From Faucicola mancuniensis (lineage in GTDB: Bacteria > Pseudomonadota > Gammaproteobacteria > Pseudomonadales > Moraxellaceae), in assembly GCF_046523945.1 (NCBI RefSeq), contig NZ_CP171363.1:1922001-1986000 (forward strand): DNA of 64,000 nt, given 5' to 3'. Of the stretch, positions 25,683-35,022 are shown piece after piece. Numbering within the stretch: position 1 is the first letter of the stretch; the number at the start of each line of letters is the position of its first letter. The notes beneath the pieces are model-generated. The model did not search any database. It worked only from the letters and a program-made list of their open reading frames with translations, and had not been told where the DNA came from. Position numbers and translations under genes: made by a program.

Positions 25683-27941
25683 TTATTTTACACGATTATT
25701 GTTGGATTGTTTATGGCAAATTGCCCAAGACTGATGAATGGGCTTTTTAATGTCATAATCAAAACCAATCGTTTGTGAAGTTAATTCTATCACCGAATAT
25801 CGCTCGCTTATCTGTTTATCAAGCTCAAATTTGGTAAAATTGTTAGAAAAATACAAAATACCGTCCGCTGTCAAACGGTTCATTGCTCGGTTAATCAGTG
25901 CCGTATGGTCTCGCTGTACGTCAAATGTCCCATGAAATTTTTTGGAATTAGAAAAAGTCGGTGGGTCAATAAAAATCACATCGTACTGCTCGGTATTATT
26001 TTTTATCCAATCAAACACATCATGAGCGATAAATTGATAATTTGGCAAATCTGGCAAACCATTTAACGCAAAATTTTTACGCCCCCAATCCAAATAATTT
26101 TGTGATAAATCCACACTGGTAACCGATTTTGCACCACCAAGCCCTGCATGAACGCTTGCCGTACAAGTGTAGGCAAACAGATTTAACACGTTTTTGCCAC
26201 GAGAATTTTCCGCTATCATTTTGCGAATACTGCGGTGGTCAAGGAACAAACCTGTGTCCAAATAATCGCTAAAATTCACCAAAAAAAATGCACGTTGATT
26301 TTGGGCGGTCGGCTCGCTCACCACATAAAACTTACCTGTGTTGCCTTTTTTCTCGTATTGCTCATTGCCTGACTGTCTGGCACGAGTTTTGATAAACACT
26401 TGTTCACGATTGGCTTGCAACACTTCACGAATGCCAAGCAAGGCTAAATTAAAGCGTTTTTTGGCGGTTTCTGGTGGAATGGATTTTGGAGCCGCATATT
26501 CTTGTACATGAACAAAATTGCCGTAAATATCTACCGCTACTTTAAAATCTGGTAAATCCGCATCGTACACACGCAGATTGGTAACTTGTTGTTTTTTCGC
26601 CAATTTTTTTAGATTGGCAAGATTTTTTTGTAAACGATTGACAAAATCTTGCCCTTCTTCCACGTTAATTTCTCGTTTTTCAAAACGTTCAATCAAGTTT
26701 AATTCATGATTTTTGTTGAGTAATCCATAACGGAAATATACGGTAATCGCACCGTTATGGCAACGCAACGTTTTTGGCTCAAGAATGGCTAAAGTATCGG
26801 CTTGTTCAACTTTTGCCGACAAAACGCCTAAAGTAATTGGTGCTTGACTATTAGCAAATAAATGTTGTAATTTTTTACCAAGTCCTTGATACAATGGCTT
26901 AATCAATTCTTCTTCGCCAAGTCGCTCACCGTATGGCGGATTGGTGATAATCAGCGGATTTTTCCACGCATTGACTTGTTTTTCTACCGCAAGATTGAGC
27001 GTTGCCAATGAACGTTGTTGCAAGGTAATTTTGTTAATAATCGGTGTTAGCCCTGCCGCCATTAGGTTTTTGTGGGTCGCTCGCACCGCTTTTGCATCCA
27101 TGTCAAAACCAAAAACGGCAGGCATTTCACCGTTTGCCATGCGTTGAATTTTGTCGTGAAAACGGCTTTGTGCGTCCGTTACCATATTTTGCCAAAGCGT
27201 GTCATCATGATGTTGCCACGCATAAAAACCGAACTGATTGTCCGCTTTATCAAGCCCAACGGCATAGTCCGCTTTCATCAGCAAGGCTTCAATCAGTAAC
27301 GTGCCAGAGCCACACATCGGGTCAATAATCACGTCAAAATCTTTTTGATGAAAATCCACGCTGTAAAGTAGTGCAGAGGCAAGGCTTTCCTTAAGTGGTG
27401 CGTCCGTCATGGCGACACGGTAGCCACGTCTGTGTAGCGAAGTGCCTGATAAATCAAGGTATAGCTCGGCTTGCTTGTCATTTACCGTTGCAAAAATATG
27501 AAAATCTGGATTTTTGTCCACATTTGGGCGACTGCCGATTTTTTCGTTAAATTGGTCAGCAATCGCATCTTTGACACGGAGCATGGTAAATTGTTGGTTC
27601 GCTTGTACACGTTTATCAAGACTTAGACGAATGGCAAACGTTTGTTCAACGTTAAACAAATTTGTCCAGTTTACACTTTTGGCAAAAGTGTATAATTGTT
27701 CGGCAATATCATATTCTGTGTTAATATTTTTTTTGCCAAGTGGTAACAGTACACGAGATGCAACCCTTGACCATAGGCAGATTTGATAAATTTGAGCAAG
27801 CGTTAAATCAGCGGTCAAACGTCCTGTTTGTTTGATGTCGGTGTGAATGTTAAAGCTGTTTAATTCGGTTTGTAGCGGAATTTCTAAACCGTTAGCACAG
27901 GTGATAATGATAGGAAAATTAGAATTTTGTTGAGTTGTCAT
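25683..27941 (-). CDS. rlmL: Bifunctional 23S rRNA methyltransferase RlmKL
   Basis: Makes m2G2445 and m7G2069 in 23S rRNA. 752 aa from the ATG at 27941; a TTG four codons earlier is possible. N-terminal THUMP domain (about 45-160), then an RlmL methylase core with DPMCGSGTLLIEALL and IITNPPYGERLG (NPPY). The C-terminal RlmK half has VFIKTRARQSGNEQY, LFAYTCTASVHAGLGGAKSVTSVD (in pieces) and FIDPPTFSNSK. Both catalytic halves are complete. It lies downstream of mscS and bcp on the same strand. Confidence 0.95.
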   Translation of the reverse strand: MTTQQNSNFPIIITCANGLEIPLQTELNSFNIHTDIKQTGRLTADLTLAQIYQICLWSRVASRVLLPLGKKNINTEYDIAEQLYTFAKSVNWTNLFNVEQTFAIRLSLDKRVQANQQFTMLRVKDAIADQFNEKIGSRPNVDKNPDFHIFATVNDKQAELYLDLSGTSLHRRGYRVAMTDAPLKESLASALLYSVDFHQKDFDVIIDPMCGSGTLLIEALLMKADYAVGLDKADNQFGFYAWQHHDDTLWQNMVTDAQSRFHDKIQRMANGEMPAVFGFDMDAKAVRATHKNLMAAGLTPIINKITLQQRSLATLNLAVEKQVNAWKNPLIITNPPYGERLGEEELIKPLYQGLGKKLQHLFANSQAPITLGVLSAKVEQADTLAILEPKTLRCHNGAITVYFRYGLLNKNHELNLIERFEKREINVEEGQDFVNRLQKNLANLKKLAKKQQVTNLRVYDADLPDFKVAVDIYGNFVHVQEYAAPKSIPPETAKKRFNLALLGIREVLQANREQVFIKTRARQSGNEQYEKKGNTGKFYVVSEPTAQNQRAFFLVNFSDYLDTGLFLDHRSIRKMIAENSRGKNVLNLFAYTCTASVHAGLGGAKSVTSVDLSQNYLDWGRKNFALNGLPDLPNYQFIAHDVFDWIKNNTEQYDVIFIDPPTFSNSKKFHGTFDVQRDHTALINRAMNRLTADGILYFSNNFTKFELDKQISERYSVIELTSQTIGFDYDIKKPIHQSWAICHKQSNNNRVK

Positions 27942-28018
27942 AGCGTTTGCCAAATTGGATAAAATAAAATTAATCGGTTATTTTATCACAATTTTCAGTT
28001 TTTTAGCATGAAATGATG

Positions 28019-29152
28019 TTATTTGGCAATTTCAGCGGTAAGAATGCGTGGGCTATCGTCATTTTTTTGTAACACCAATTGCATATGCGGATACGGTGTC
28101 AAAATCCCTTCATTATCAAGGGCTTGTTTAATCTGTTCTCGCATGATTTCTTTAATCACAGGCATACGAGCAACATGGGGCGGATTGACCCAAAACCGCA
28201 CGATAAAATGTACGCCAAAATCGCCAATCTTGTCCACCGTTGCTGTTGGAGCAGGGCGATGAACGATTTCTTTGGTGTATTCTAACACTCGCAAAATCGC
28301 ATCACGGGCTTGCTCAATTTCTGCCTCCAACGCAATGCGAACTTCAATGTCAAAGCGAATCAGACTTTTTGATGTTAAATTCACCACTTCCGCTGATGCG
28401 ACCGTTGAATTTGGAAAAATCACCGTGATATTGTCCCTTGTCAAAATCTGTGTAGTGCGTAACGCAATCTGCACCACTTTGCCCTCTTGACCGTTGATAT
28501 TGACCCAATCGCCTACCTGAAACGACTGCTCAATCAAAATGGTAATCCCAGCGATAAAATTCGCCAACGTGGACTGAGCGGCAAAACCCACTGCAATCCC
28601 TGCAATACCAAGACCTGCTACCACTGACACAATGTCAAAACCAAACTGTGCCATCACGCTTGCTATCCACAAAATAATAATCAACATGGATAACAAATTG
28701 TGCAACAACTGCTCAATGGACGCATTTAAGCCATAATTTTGGAGCATTTTTTCCATCAAATAGCCCAAATTATACCAAATCAAATAAAACAGCACCGACC
28801 AAATGCCTGCTTTGGCGGTGGCTTTCACCGTTTCTGGCTCAAAATCCAATTGGCTCATAATCGCAAGCAAACTGGTAAACAGCCATAATATACGAGCGGT
28901 GAGCATAAACGAATTGCGAAATTTGCTTTCAATTTTACCAAAACGGCTGTGTTTGATAATATACAAGGTCAGCCAATACATAAAACCCAAAATCACAAGC
29001 AAAATTAATATCTTAACGCCAACCTCTGCCATATTGGCAAAATAATACGACCAATTGACGACTTCGTCTTCTAACGAACCGCCAATCGCTTGGTAAAAAT
29101 CCAAGTACAAATCGTTATAAATTTGCTCAAAAAATTTTTTTACATTTTTCAT
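28019..29152 (-). CDS. mscS: Small-conductance mechanosensitive channel
   Basis: Inner-membrane tension-gated channel protecting against hypo-osmotic shock. 377 aa from the ATG at 29152. It has an N-terminal periplasmic/amphipathic segment, four or so membrane helices, then the pore helix VVAGLGIAGIAVGFAAQS and the beta domain start NFIAGITILIEQSFQVGDWV. The cytoplasmic vestibule follows (TTQILTRDNITVIFPNSTV). The N-terminal part is longer than E. coli MscS (286 aa), closer to YbdG/YnaI-sized homologues. It starts about 27 bp after bcp, indicating one transcript. Confidence 0.9.
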   Translation of the reverse strand: MKNVKKFFEQIYNDLYLDFYQAIGGSLEDEVVNWSYYFANMAEVGVKILILLVILGFMYWLTLYIIKHSRFGKIESKFRNSFMLTARILWLFTSLLAIMSQLDFEPETVKATAKAGIWSVLFYLIWYNLGYLMEKMLQNYGLNASIEQLLHNLLSMLIIILWIASVMAQFGFDIVSVVAGLGIAGIAVGFAAQSTLANFIAGITILIEQSFQVGDWVNINGQEGKVVQIALRTTQILTRDNITVIFPNSTVASAEVVNLTSKSLIRFDIEVRIALEAEIEQARDAILRVLEYTKEIVHRPAPTATVDKIGDFGVHFIVRFWVNPPHVARMPVIKEIMREQIKQALDNEGILTPYPHMQLVLQKNDDSPRILTAEIAK

Positions 29153-29179
29153 GAAAATTGCCAAATCTGGTGAAATGGA

Positions 29180-29680
29180 TTAGGACTGTTGTAACAAGTC
29201 AAACAGTTTTTGCACATGACCTTTTGCCCTTACGTTGCGTAATTCATGCTGTAGTTTAGCATTTTTGTCAAAAACAAAGGTAGAACGCACGACACCAAGA
29301 CTGGTTTTGCCGTATAATTTCTTTTCGCCAATCACACCAAAATATTGGCACAATGTTTCATCGCTATCGCTGATTAAGGCAAAATTGATGGCTTTGTTAA
29401 TAATAAACTTTTGATGGCTTTTGACGCTATCACGAGATACGCCAATGATGTGATAGCCCAATTTGGCAAAAGCGTCTTTGTGTTCGCTAAAGTCTTGGGC
29501 TTGTACGCTACAACCTGCGGTGTTATCTTTTGGATAAAAATAAACAATCAATCCGATATCGTTTTTGGCGATGTAATCGGTTAAAATAAGTGTTTTGGTT
29601 GTCAAATTGTCAATATTGGTGTTGGTTACGGTTGGATTTTGGACGGCGGTTAGGGCAAAGTTTGGCAGTGTGATAGACAT
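29180..29680 (-). CDS. bcp: Peroxiredoxin of the BCP/PrxQ family
   Basis: Thiol peroxidase that reduces hydroperoxides in the cytosol with thioredoxin. 166 aa. The peroxidatic site is FYPKDNTAGCSVQAQDF; the usual proline before the Gly-Cys is Ala here (TAGC for TPGC), a mild oddity because the family normally has TPGC. The resolving Cys five residues later, present in many BCPs, is absent, but SDETLCQYFGV supplies a second cysteine. GVVRSTFVFDKNAK is the conserved strand. First gene of a probable bcp-mscS unit. Confidence 0.9.
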   Translation of the reverse strand: MSITLPNFALTAVQNPTVTNTNIDNLTTKTLILTDYIAKNDIGLIVYFYPKDNTAGCSVQAQDFSEHKDAFAKLGYHIIGVSRDSVKSHQKFIINKAINFALISDSDETLCQYFGVIGEKKLYGKTSLGVVRSTFVFDKNAKLQHELRNVRAKGHVQKLFDLLQQS

Positions 29681-29804
29681 GGCGTATTTTCCTGAAAATT
29701 TACGATATTATACCGTTTTGATGCCCTGATTTGTCAATAAAACTTCGCAAATTTTTTATTGCATTATTTTTACAAAAAATTTAAAAAACATAAAAAGGTT
29801 ATTT

Positions 29805-30602
29805 ATGAAACTTGTTTGTCAAACGTGTACGCAGTTTTTACCAAAAACCGCTATGATGTGTCCAAATTGTGGTAGTCGGCATTTGTTTCCAGAAAATCAG
29901 TCGCCTGTGGCAGGGACGGATATGTCAGCAATGTTGGACGATGTGGGGGCAAAAGTTGAGCCATATCAAAATACGACAAATGTCGAACAAGTGGCGAATG
30001 AACCACAAGTTTATCAAGAAAAGGTTTATCAAGATAGCATTTCTCAAGAAAACCTTTCGCAAGAGCCTGTTTATCAAGAGCCTATTTATCAAGAGCCAGT
30101 TTCTCCAACACCCATTTTTGAACAATCAACTTATGATGTTGTAGGACAATCGGCTTTACCACCGACTTGTTATACCCATAAGCGAGCCAATCAAATGCAG
30201 TATACAGGCGTGTTTAAGCGGGGTTTTGCGTGGGTGATTGATTTGGTATTGGTGGCGGTGGTGTTGGGTCTTGGCTATCAATTTTTGTTGCCAGATTTGT
30301 TAAAAATGGCAGGCATGACGGCACTCAATGAGCCGACTTTGGCGGTGATTGCGTTGAATGTGTATGTGGTTTATATGGCGATGTTTACTTGTATGGCTCG
30401 TCAAGGCACGATTGGTAAAATGATAATGGGGCTTTGGGTGTTTGATACGGACGGTCATCGGATTGGGTTTTTTCATGCAGTTTTGCGTGAGATTTTTAAG
30501 GTGTTGTTGTTGCCGTTGTTTTTTGTGGGGTGGTTTACTGCTCGTAAACAAAATTTGGCGGATTTGATTACCCAAACGGTGGTTTTGTATGACCCAAGCT
30601 AA
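29805..30602 (+). CDS. RDD family membrane protein with N-terminal zinc ribbon
   Basis: 265 aa. Residues 1-25 form a zinc ribbon (VCQTCTQF...MMCPNCGSRH). Next is a low-complexity Gln/Glu/Pro/Tyr linker containing tandem YQEP units (about residues 65-105). The C-terminal RDD domain has FKRGFAWVIDLVLVAVVL, QGTIGKMIMGLWVFDTDGHRIGF and a final helix, RKQNLADLITQTVV. RDD proteins are membrane proteins, some suspected of ion transport. Function here is unknown. AAAAAGG precedes the ATG. Confidence 0.8.
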   Translation: MKLVCQTCTQFLPKTAMMCPNCGSRHLFPENQSPVAGTDMSAMLDDVGAKVEPYQNTTNVEQVANEPQVYQEKVYQDSISQENLSQEPVYQEPIYQEPVSPTPIFEQSTYDVVGQSALPPTCYTHKRANQMQYTGVFKRGFAWVIDLVLVAVVLGLGYQFLLPDLLKMAGMTALNEPTLAVIALNVYVVYMAMFTCMARQGTIGKMIMGLWVFDTDGHRIGFFHAVLREIFKVLLLPLFFVGWFTARKQNLADLITQTVVLYDPS

Positions 30603-30627
30603 TAGTTTGTTCTAAAAGGAAAAAATA

Positions 30628-30933
30628 ATGCGTTATAACTTAGATTTTATCAGTGATGATGATATTTTTAATCATGTCAAAAACACGATTGAAAAATATC
30701 GTTCTATTATCGGTTTAAAAGAATTTCAAAAAAATATCATTGACCCCATCAAATTAACCTGTGATGCTAAAATTTATCAACAATCTTTGGAAGATATTAT
30801 TGAAGTAGAAGTCATTCGCCAGTTGGATAAGTCCAATAACAATCACATCGGATATTTTCACCAAAATTTATTTCAGTATATTGACGGTTGGGAAGTGCCA
30901 AAACAGGGCTTGAAACTGCTTCTTGAAATCTAA
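30628..30933 (+). pseudogene. Eco47II-like type II restriction endonuclease, N-terminal fragment
   Basis: 101 codons beginning MRYNLDFISDDDIFNHVKN. NHIGYFHQNLFQYIDGWEVP and IIDPIKLTCDAKIYQQSLED resemble the N terminus of Eco47II-family (GGNCC-cutting) endonucleases as I recall them. The family normally continues past GWEVP into the catalytic E-x-K region; here the reading changes to GLKLLLEI and stops, directly before an IS607-type element. The catalytic half is therefore lost. A good AAAAGGA site remains. No methyltransferase gene is adjacent. Family identity was not checked by search. Confidence 0.65.
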
Positions 30934-30957
30934 CCAAATCCATCTTAGAATATCCAA

Positions 30958-31095
30958 ATGAACAAATTAATTAGTATCAACGAAGCATCAAAACAACTTG
31001 GCGTATCTATCTCAACATTACGTAGATGGGGCAAAAGTGGCATGCTTGTTGCCCAAAGAACGCCAAAAGGACACAGACGTTACGATAAGTACTAG
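30958..31095 (+). pseudogene. tnpA: IS607 TnpA remnant, MerR-like HTH only
   Basis: 45 aa: the MerR-type helix-turn-helix of IS607 serine recombinases (ISINEASKQLGVSISTLRRW, then RTPKGHRRYDKY) followed at once by TAG. The serine-resolvase catalytic domain, which normally follows, is missing. The tnpB ATG lies one base after the stop. The element cannot move with its own recombinase. Confidence 0.85.
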
Positions 31096-31096
31096 A

Positions 31097-32254
31097 ATGA
31101 CCCTAATACGTGGACACATCATCGCCCTAGACCCAACGAATAAACAAGCAACCTACTTTGCAAAGGCTTGCGGTGTGGCTCGTCTTGCCTATAACTGGGC
31201 GTTAGATAATTGGCAAAAACAATACCAAGCCGATAAAACTTATCGTGATGAATGCTTGAAAAATGGCATAGAAATTGACAAAAACCAGCTTAACCAGCCT
31301 AGTCAAGGCAAATTAAGAAAACAACTTAACGCCATAAAACGTGAAAAATTCCCCTTTATGCTCGAAGTAACCAAATGTAGCCCACAACTTGCCATCATGC
31401 AACTAGGAGACGCATTCAAACGCTTTTTTAAAGGTGAAAGCAAATACCCACAATTTCGCAAAAAAGGCGTAAATGACAGATTTAGCTTATCCAACGACCA
31501 ACTTAGAATAGACAGCAAACGCATAAAAATCCCTAATTTAGGCTGGGTTAAAATGCGTGAAAACTTGCGTTTACAAGGCAAAATCCTATCCGCCAAAATC
31601 TTTAAACAAGGCGAAAAATGGTTTGTATCGGTTGCCGTTGAATTACAAGACATCATCAAACCACAACCCAAAACAGACAAACAAGTTGGTATTGATTTAG
31701 GAATAACAGACCTTGCCACCTTGTCAAATGGTGAAAAAATCCAAGCACCAAAACCATTAAAAAACAAACTCAAACAACTAAGACGATTGAATAAAAGTTT
31801 ATCAAGAAAACAAAAAGGCTCTAAAAACCGTGAAAAGGCAAAAACCAAGCTATCACGGCTACACTTTAAAATCAGCAATATCAGAAAAGACTTTTTGCAC
31901 AAACTGACCACTCATTTGGTAAAAAGATTTGATACCATTTGCCTTGAAAACCTAAATGTAAAAGGCATGGTAAAGAATAAAAAACTTAGCCGTGCGATTA
32001 ATGATTTAGGTTTTTACGAATTTAAAAGGCAACTGATTTATAAAGCGAACCAATGGGGCAAGACCATTAAAGAGTTAGACCGCTTTTATCCATCAAGTAA
32101 AACCTGTTCATGTTGTGGCTTTATCATGGATAAAGCAGATTTAACGTTAGCAATGAGAAATTGGGCTTGCCCGAACTGTCAAACACTCCACGACAGAGAC
32201 ATTAATGCTGCGATGAATATTTTAAATCATGCAACTAAGGTTTTAACAATCTAA
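31097..32254 (+). CDS. tnpB: TnpB, RNA-guided endonuclease of IS607/IS605 elements
   Basis: 385 aa from the ATG at 31097. RuvC motifs look intact: GIDLGITDLATL (first Asp), ICLENLNVKGM (Glu) and HDRDINAAMNIL (last Asp). A four-cysteine zinc ribbon lies between motifs (CSCCGF and CPNCQ). The N-terminal RGHIIALDPTNKQATYFAK block is the wedge start of TnpB. The frame stays open to 30998 but that part overlaps tnpA. Family members use an omega RNA from the element's right end to cut DNA and preserve the element. Since tnpA is broken, this may be a domesticated or dying copy. Confidence 0.92.
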   Translation: MTLIRGHIIALDPTNKQATYFAKACGVARLAYNWALDNWQKQYQADKTYRDECLKNGIEIDKNQLNQPSQGKLRKQLNAIKREKFPFMLEVTKCSPQLAIMQLGDAFKRFFKGESKYPQFRKKGVNDRFSLSNDQLRIDSKRIKIPNLGWVKMRENLRLQGKILSAKIFKQGEKWFVSVAVELQDIIKPQPKTDKQVGIDLGITDLATLSNGEKIQAPKPLKNKLKQLRRLNKSLSRKQKGSKNREKAKTKLSRLHFKISNIRKDFLHKLTTHLVKRFDTICLENLNVKGMVKNKKLSRAINDLGFYEFKRQLIYKANQWGKTIKELDRFYPSSKTCSCCGFIMDKADLTLAMRNWACPNCQTLHDRDINAAMNILNHATKVLTI

Positions 32255-32260
32255 TATTTT

Positions 32261-32368
32261 TGGCGGTGAGTTCCACCGTGTCAGCCTATGGAGTTGATGT
32301 AAGTCTTAAGTCAAATGACAAGAGCAAACAACGTTGAAGTAGGAAGAAAACGCTAAATTTGCTCTTGT
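32261..32368 (+). ncRNA. Candidate omega RNA of TnpB
   Basis: Immediately downstream of tnpB. It has a hairpin CGGTG-AGTTC-CACCG (32264-32278) and an 11-bp perfect stem ACAAGAGCAAA/TTTGCTCTTGT (32318-32328 with 32358-32368). Omega RNAs are encoded at this position and end at the element's right end, where the guide begins. True ends, pseudoknots and the guide start cannot be set by eye. Confidence 0.5.
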
Positions 32369-32378
32369 GTAGATTTAG

Positions 32379-32528
32379 GTAGGTTTTTCGGAACGGCAGT
32401 CGTTGTATCAGGCTTTGGCAAAATTTGATGAAAATCAGTTAAAAATCCGAGCCAGTCGTGCTAAGACTTATTTAAATAGTGCCAAACGTGGTAAAGCTTT
32501 GCTTAACAAGGCATTAGAAACCCAATAA
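32379..32528 (+). pseudogene. C-terminal fragment of an unidentified gene
   Basis: Open from 32379, with no start codon, to a TAA at 32526. Reads ...ERQSLYQALAKFDENQ, IRASRAKTYLNS, AKRGKALLNKALETQ. Codon use is like host genes. It could be the tail of the interrupted restriction gene or of another gene, but I recognise no family. Confidence 0.45.
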
Positions 32529-32578
32529 TAAACAAAATTTAATTAATAACTTGTTGTATAAGTTCGTCCGAGAACATC

Positions 32579-34843
32579 ATGCCAAAAATTTTTAGCAAAA
32601 TTAATGTTAATAAAACAGCCAGCCCAACCATTAAAATCATCAATCAAGCGGTGATATTAGCCATCGTTTGGTTACTGCTTATTATTGGATTTTTGTTGGC
32701 AAATTATGGCAATCAACCCAAACTACAACGCTACCAACTAGAAATGGCAAGCCATACCACAGGCGTTGAAAAATTAAACTTGCTAAAAAATCACTGTGGC
32801 GACAAAGTCAGCCAAACTATCTACGACTACCGCAACGACCCAAATTTTACCATTGACAAAGCCTGTACCATTCTCACCGACAGCACCCAACGCCAAACCT
32901 TGCAACAACAAAGCCTTGCACAACTTAACAACATTCAAACGCAACTAAAAACCGCTTGGCAAGCCCAAAAACGCTCGCAACGCCAAACCGACCTTGTCAA
33001 AAACGAAACAGGCATTCAACTCGGAGCGGACAAACTCACCGACCGCAAAAGTTGGCTAAATCTCAACGACAACGGACAACTTGACAGCATTCACAAACTT
33101 TTGGCGATTAACACCGCCAATTTTAACGAAAACACCAAACAAAACTGGGCGATTTCGCTCATGGCGGTCGCTGATGGTAATCGTGGTTTTGTCTATAGCC
33201 AGTTGTTCGCCAGTCAGCCTGATATTGCCAAAACGCTGAACCAGTCGGCTCGCGATATTGCGTTGATTTATGAAGCCAATCGCAACCAACAAAAAGCCGA
33301 ACAAGCGGATAAACTTTTGCCATTTTTTGGCTCAATCACTCATTTTGGCATGATGACGCAGTTGTTTATTTGGTCGTGGTTGGCATTTTTGTTGTTACAT
33401 TTGCCGACTATTTTGCAGACAAGTTTTGGTAAAAATACACTCTTAAGCCACCCTGTGTCGCTGATAGGTTGGGCGATGATGGCGTGGGGCGTGGTGATTG
33501 CTGTTGTCAGTCATTTTGTGATTTTATCCATGCAAATAGGCGTAATTATCGCCTGTGTGGGGCTGTTTTGGCTGTTGTTGTGTCTATTTTCACCCATCAA
33601 AAAAGCGTTGGCAAAACATACAGATAACCGAGAGTTATTGGCTTCGGTTTGGACGTATCCATTATTTGTCGGCTTTGTGGTGTTTGGTTTGTTGATTTTG
33701 TTTGATTTAAGCACACGCAGTTATTTGCCGTTACGCTATGTATTTTTGAACCATTTTAAAGATGTGTTTTGGTGTTTTGTGTTTGTAAGCCTTAGCCGTC
33801 CATTGGCGTTGTTGAGCAGTTTTTTGTTAAAAAAATTGATTGCAAACAATGTGTTACAAGTATTTTGGGCGAATGATAATTTTGCCAAAAAATTGTCTTA
33901 TGTTTGGCTTACATTTTTGGCAACCGCCTTTTTATCGCTTGCGGTTGTCATGCACAACGACCCTGCCAAAGTATCCGAATTGGCAAAACTGTGGCTCATC
34001 GTATTTTTGGCGGTATTTTTGGCAATCAATCAACGCCAATTAATCAGCCAATTATTTTTAAAATCTAAAAAAATGACAGTTTTGTTGGCATTTGCGTTGC
34101 TTTTACCGATTTTGGCATTGTTAATCGCTGGTGAAAAAGGCACGATTCTGGTATTTTTGTTTGGTTTTACTTTTTTGGTGGGCGTTGCCTTGTCCAACAA
34201 AATTTTTCAAATGGGCGGGCGTGGGGCGGTCATTGGCGTGTTGTCCAGTACGGCGATTTTGTTAATGGTGATGATGTTGTTGGTGAATTTAAGCGGTTTT
34301 GACGACCGCACCGCCGAGCGTGTCAGTTCGTGGATAAATCCGTTTATCGCCACCAACGACCAAATGGCGATTTTGCATTGGTTTCGTGAGAGCGTGCCGA
34401 TATTGGGCTATGGTTTTGGTGATATTCCGTGGTGCGGTTATCAACTGACTGGCTGTCAAGGCGTGCCGATGCAGATGCAGTCGGATTATACGATTACGTC
34501 TGTGATGGCGGTGGTCGGGGTGTTTCCTGCGGTGGCGGTGATGGCGGTGTATTTTGGGTGGCTTGCGTGGATTGCTCGTCAGCAGATGGCGTTTGCCAAT
34601 GAGCAGATGAAAAGTCGTTTGTTATCAAGTGGTTATTTTTTGTTGGCGTGGGTGATTTTGTTGTGGGTGGTTTTGACAGTGTTTCAGGCGTTGGTAACGA
34701 TTTCGGGAAATTTGGGAATGTTGCCTTTGACGGGAGTTACCTTGCCGTTTTTGAGTTATGGGACGAGTAATTTGTGGTTTAATACCATTATGTTAAGTTT
34801 GGCGTTGTTTCAACCGAAATTGATGTTGGATAAAGGCAATTAA
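32579..34843 (+). CDS. SEDS-family (FtsW/RodA-like) membrane protein, divergent
   Basis: 754 aa, nearly twice usual FtsW/RodA length. One membrane helix (22-44) is followed by a hydrophilic region of about 210 residues (45-255), then a polytopic core of about 11 helices. The core keeps SEDS marks: GYGFGDIPWCGYQL, SDYTITSVMAVVG with Asp636 in the place of the catalytic Asp (normally in HTDFIF), and LPLTGVTLPFLSYGTSNLW near the end. SEDS proteins polymerise glycan strands from lipid II with a class B PBP. A large PBP gene lies just downstream. The N-terminal domain has no recognised fold. mrdA elsewhere in the window implies normal elongation machinery also exists. Confidence 0.8.
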   Translation: MPKIFSKINVNKTASPTIKIINQAVILAIVWLLLIIGFLLANYGNQPKLQRYQLEMASHTTGVEKLNLLKNHCGDKVSQTIYDYRNDPNFTIDKACTILTDSTQRQTLQQQSLAQLNNIQTQLKTAWQAQKRSQRQTDLVKNETGIQLGADKLTDRKSWLNLNDNGQLDSIHKLLAINTANFNENTKQNWAISLMAVADGNRGFVYSQLFASQPDIAKTLNQSARDIALIYEANRNQQKAEQADKLLPFFGSITHFGMMTQLFIWSWLAFLLLHLPTILQTSFGKNTLLSHPVSLIGWAMMAWGVVIAVVSHFVILSMQIGVIIACVGLFWLLLCLFSPIKKALAKHTDNRELLASVWTYPLFVGFVVFGLLILFDLSTRSYLPLRYVFLNHFKDVFWCFVFVSLSRPLALLSSFLLKKLIANNVLQVFWANDNFAKKLSYVWLTFLATAFLSLAVVMHNDPAKVSELAKLWLIVFLAVFLAINQRQLISQLFLKSKKMTVLLAFALLLPILALLIAGEKGTILVFLFGFTFLVGVALSNKIFQMGGRGAVIGVLSSTAILLMVMMLLVNLSGFDDRTAERVSSWINPFIATNDQMAILHWFRESVPILGYGFGDIPWCGYQLTGCQGVPMQMQSDYTITSVMAVVGVFPAVAVMAVYFGWLAWIARQQMAFANEQMKSRLLSSGYFLLAWVILLWVVLTVFQALVTISGNLGMLPLTGVTLPFLSYGTSNLWFNTIMLSLALFQPKLMLDKGN

Positions 34844-35022
34844 ATGATAAAAGGCAAAACAATGTTAAAATCTAAAAACTTTAATAAATTACCGAGTATT
34901 GATAAAAACTATACATTTAAGAACTTTAGCAATAAAATTTAAACTTGCTATAAATCGCTAACGGCTTTTGCTAAAATATCTCTAATCAATAAATTTACTC
35001 AACATCTCAATAGGATAAAAAT

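Larger units (their letters stand above)
30940..32385 (+). mobile_element. IS607-type element with tnpA remnant and tnpB
   Basis: Contains a truncated MerR-type tnpA and a full-length tnpB followed by structured RNA-like sequence. Outer boundaries are approximate: the left is set just after the broken restriction gene and the right before an unrelated coding tail. IS607 inserts without terminal repeats or target duplications, so ends cannot be read directly. Confidence 0.65.

Noticed and set aside
31303..31911. 202-codon minus-strand frame opposite tnpB
   Set aside because: Antisense shadow of tnpB; no start context or recognisable domain.
34862..34942. 26-codon ORF with AAGG upstream (MLKSKNFNKLPSI)
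   Set aside because: Too short and Lys/Asn-rich like random AT-rich DNA; no similarity or structure to support it.
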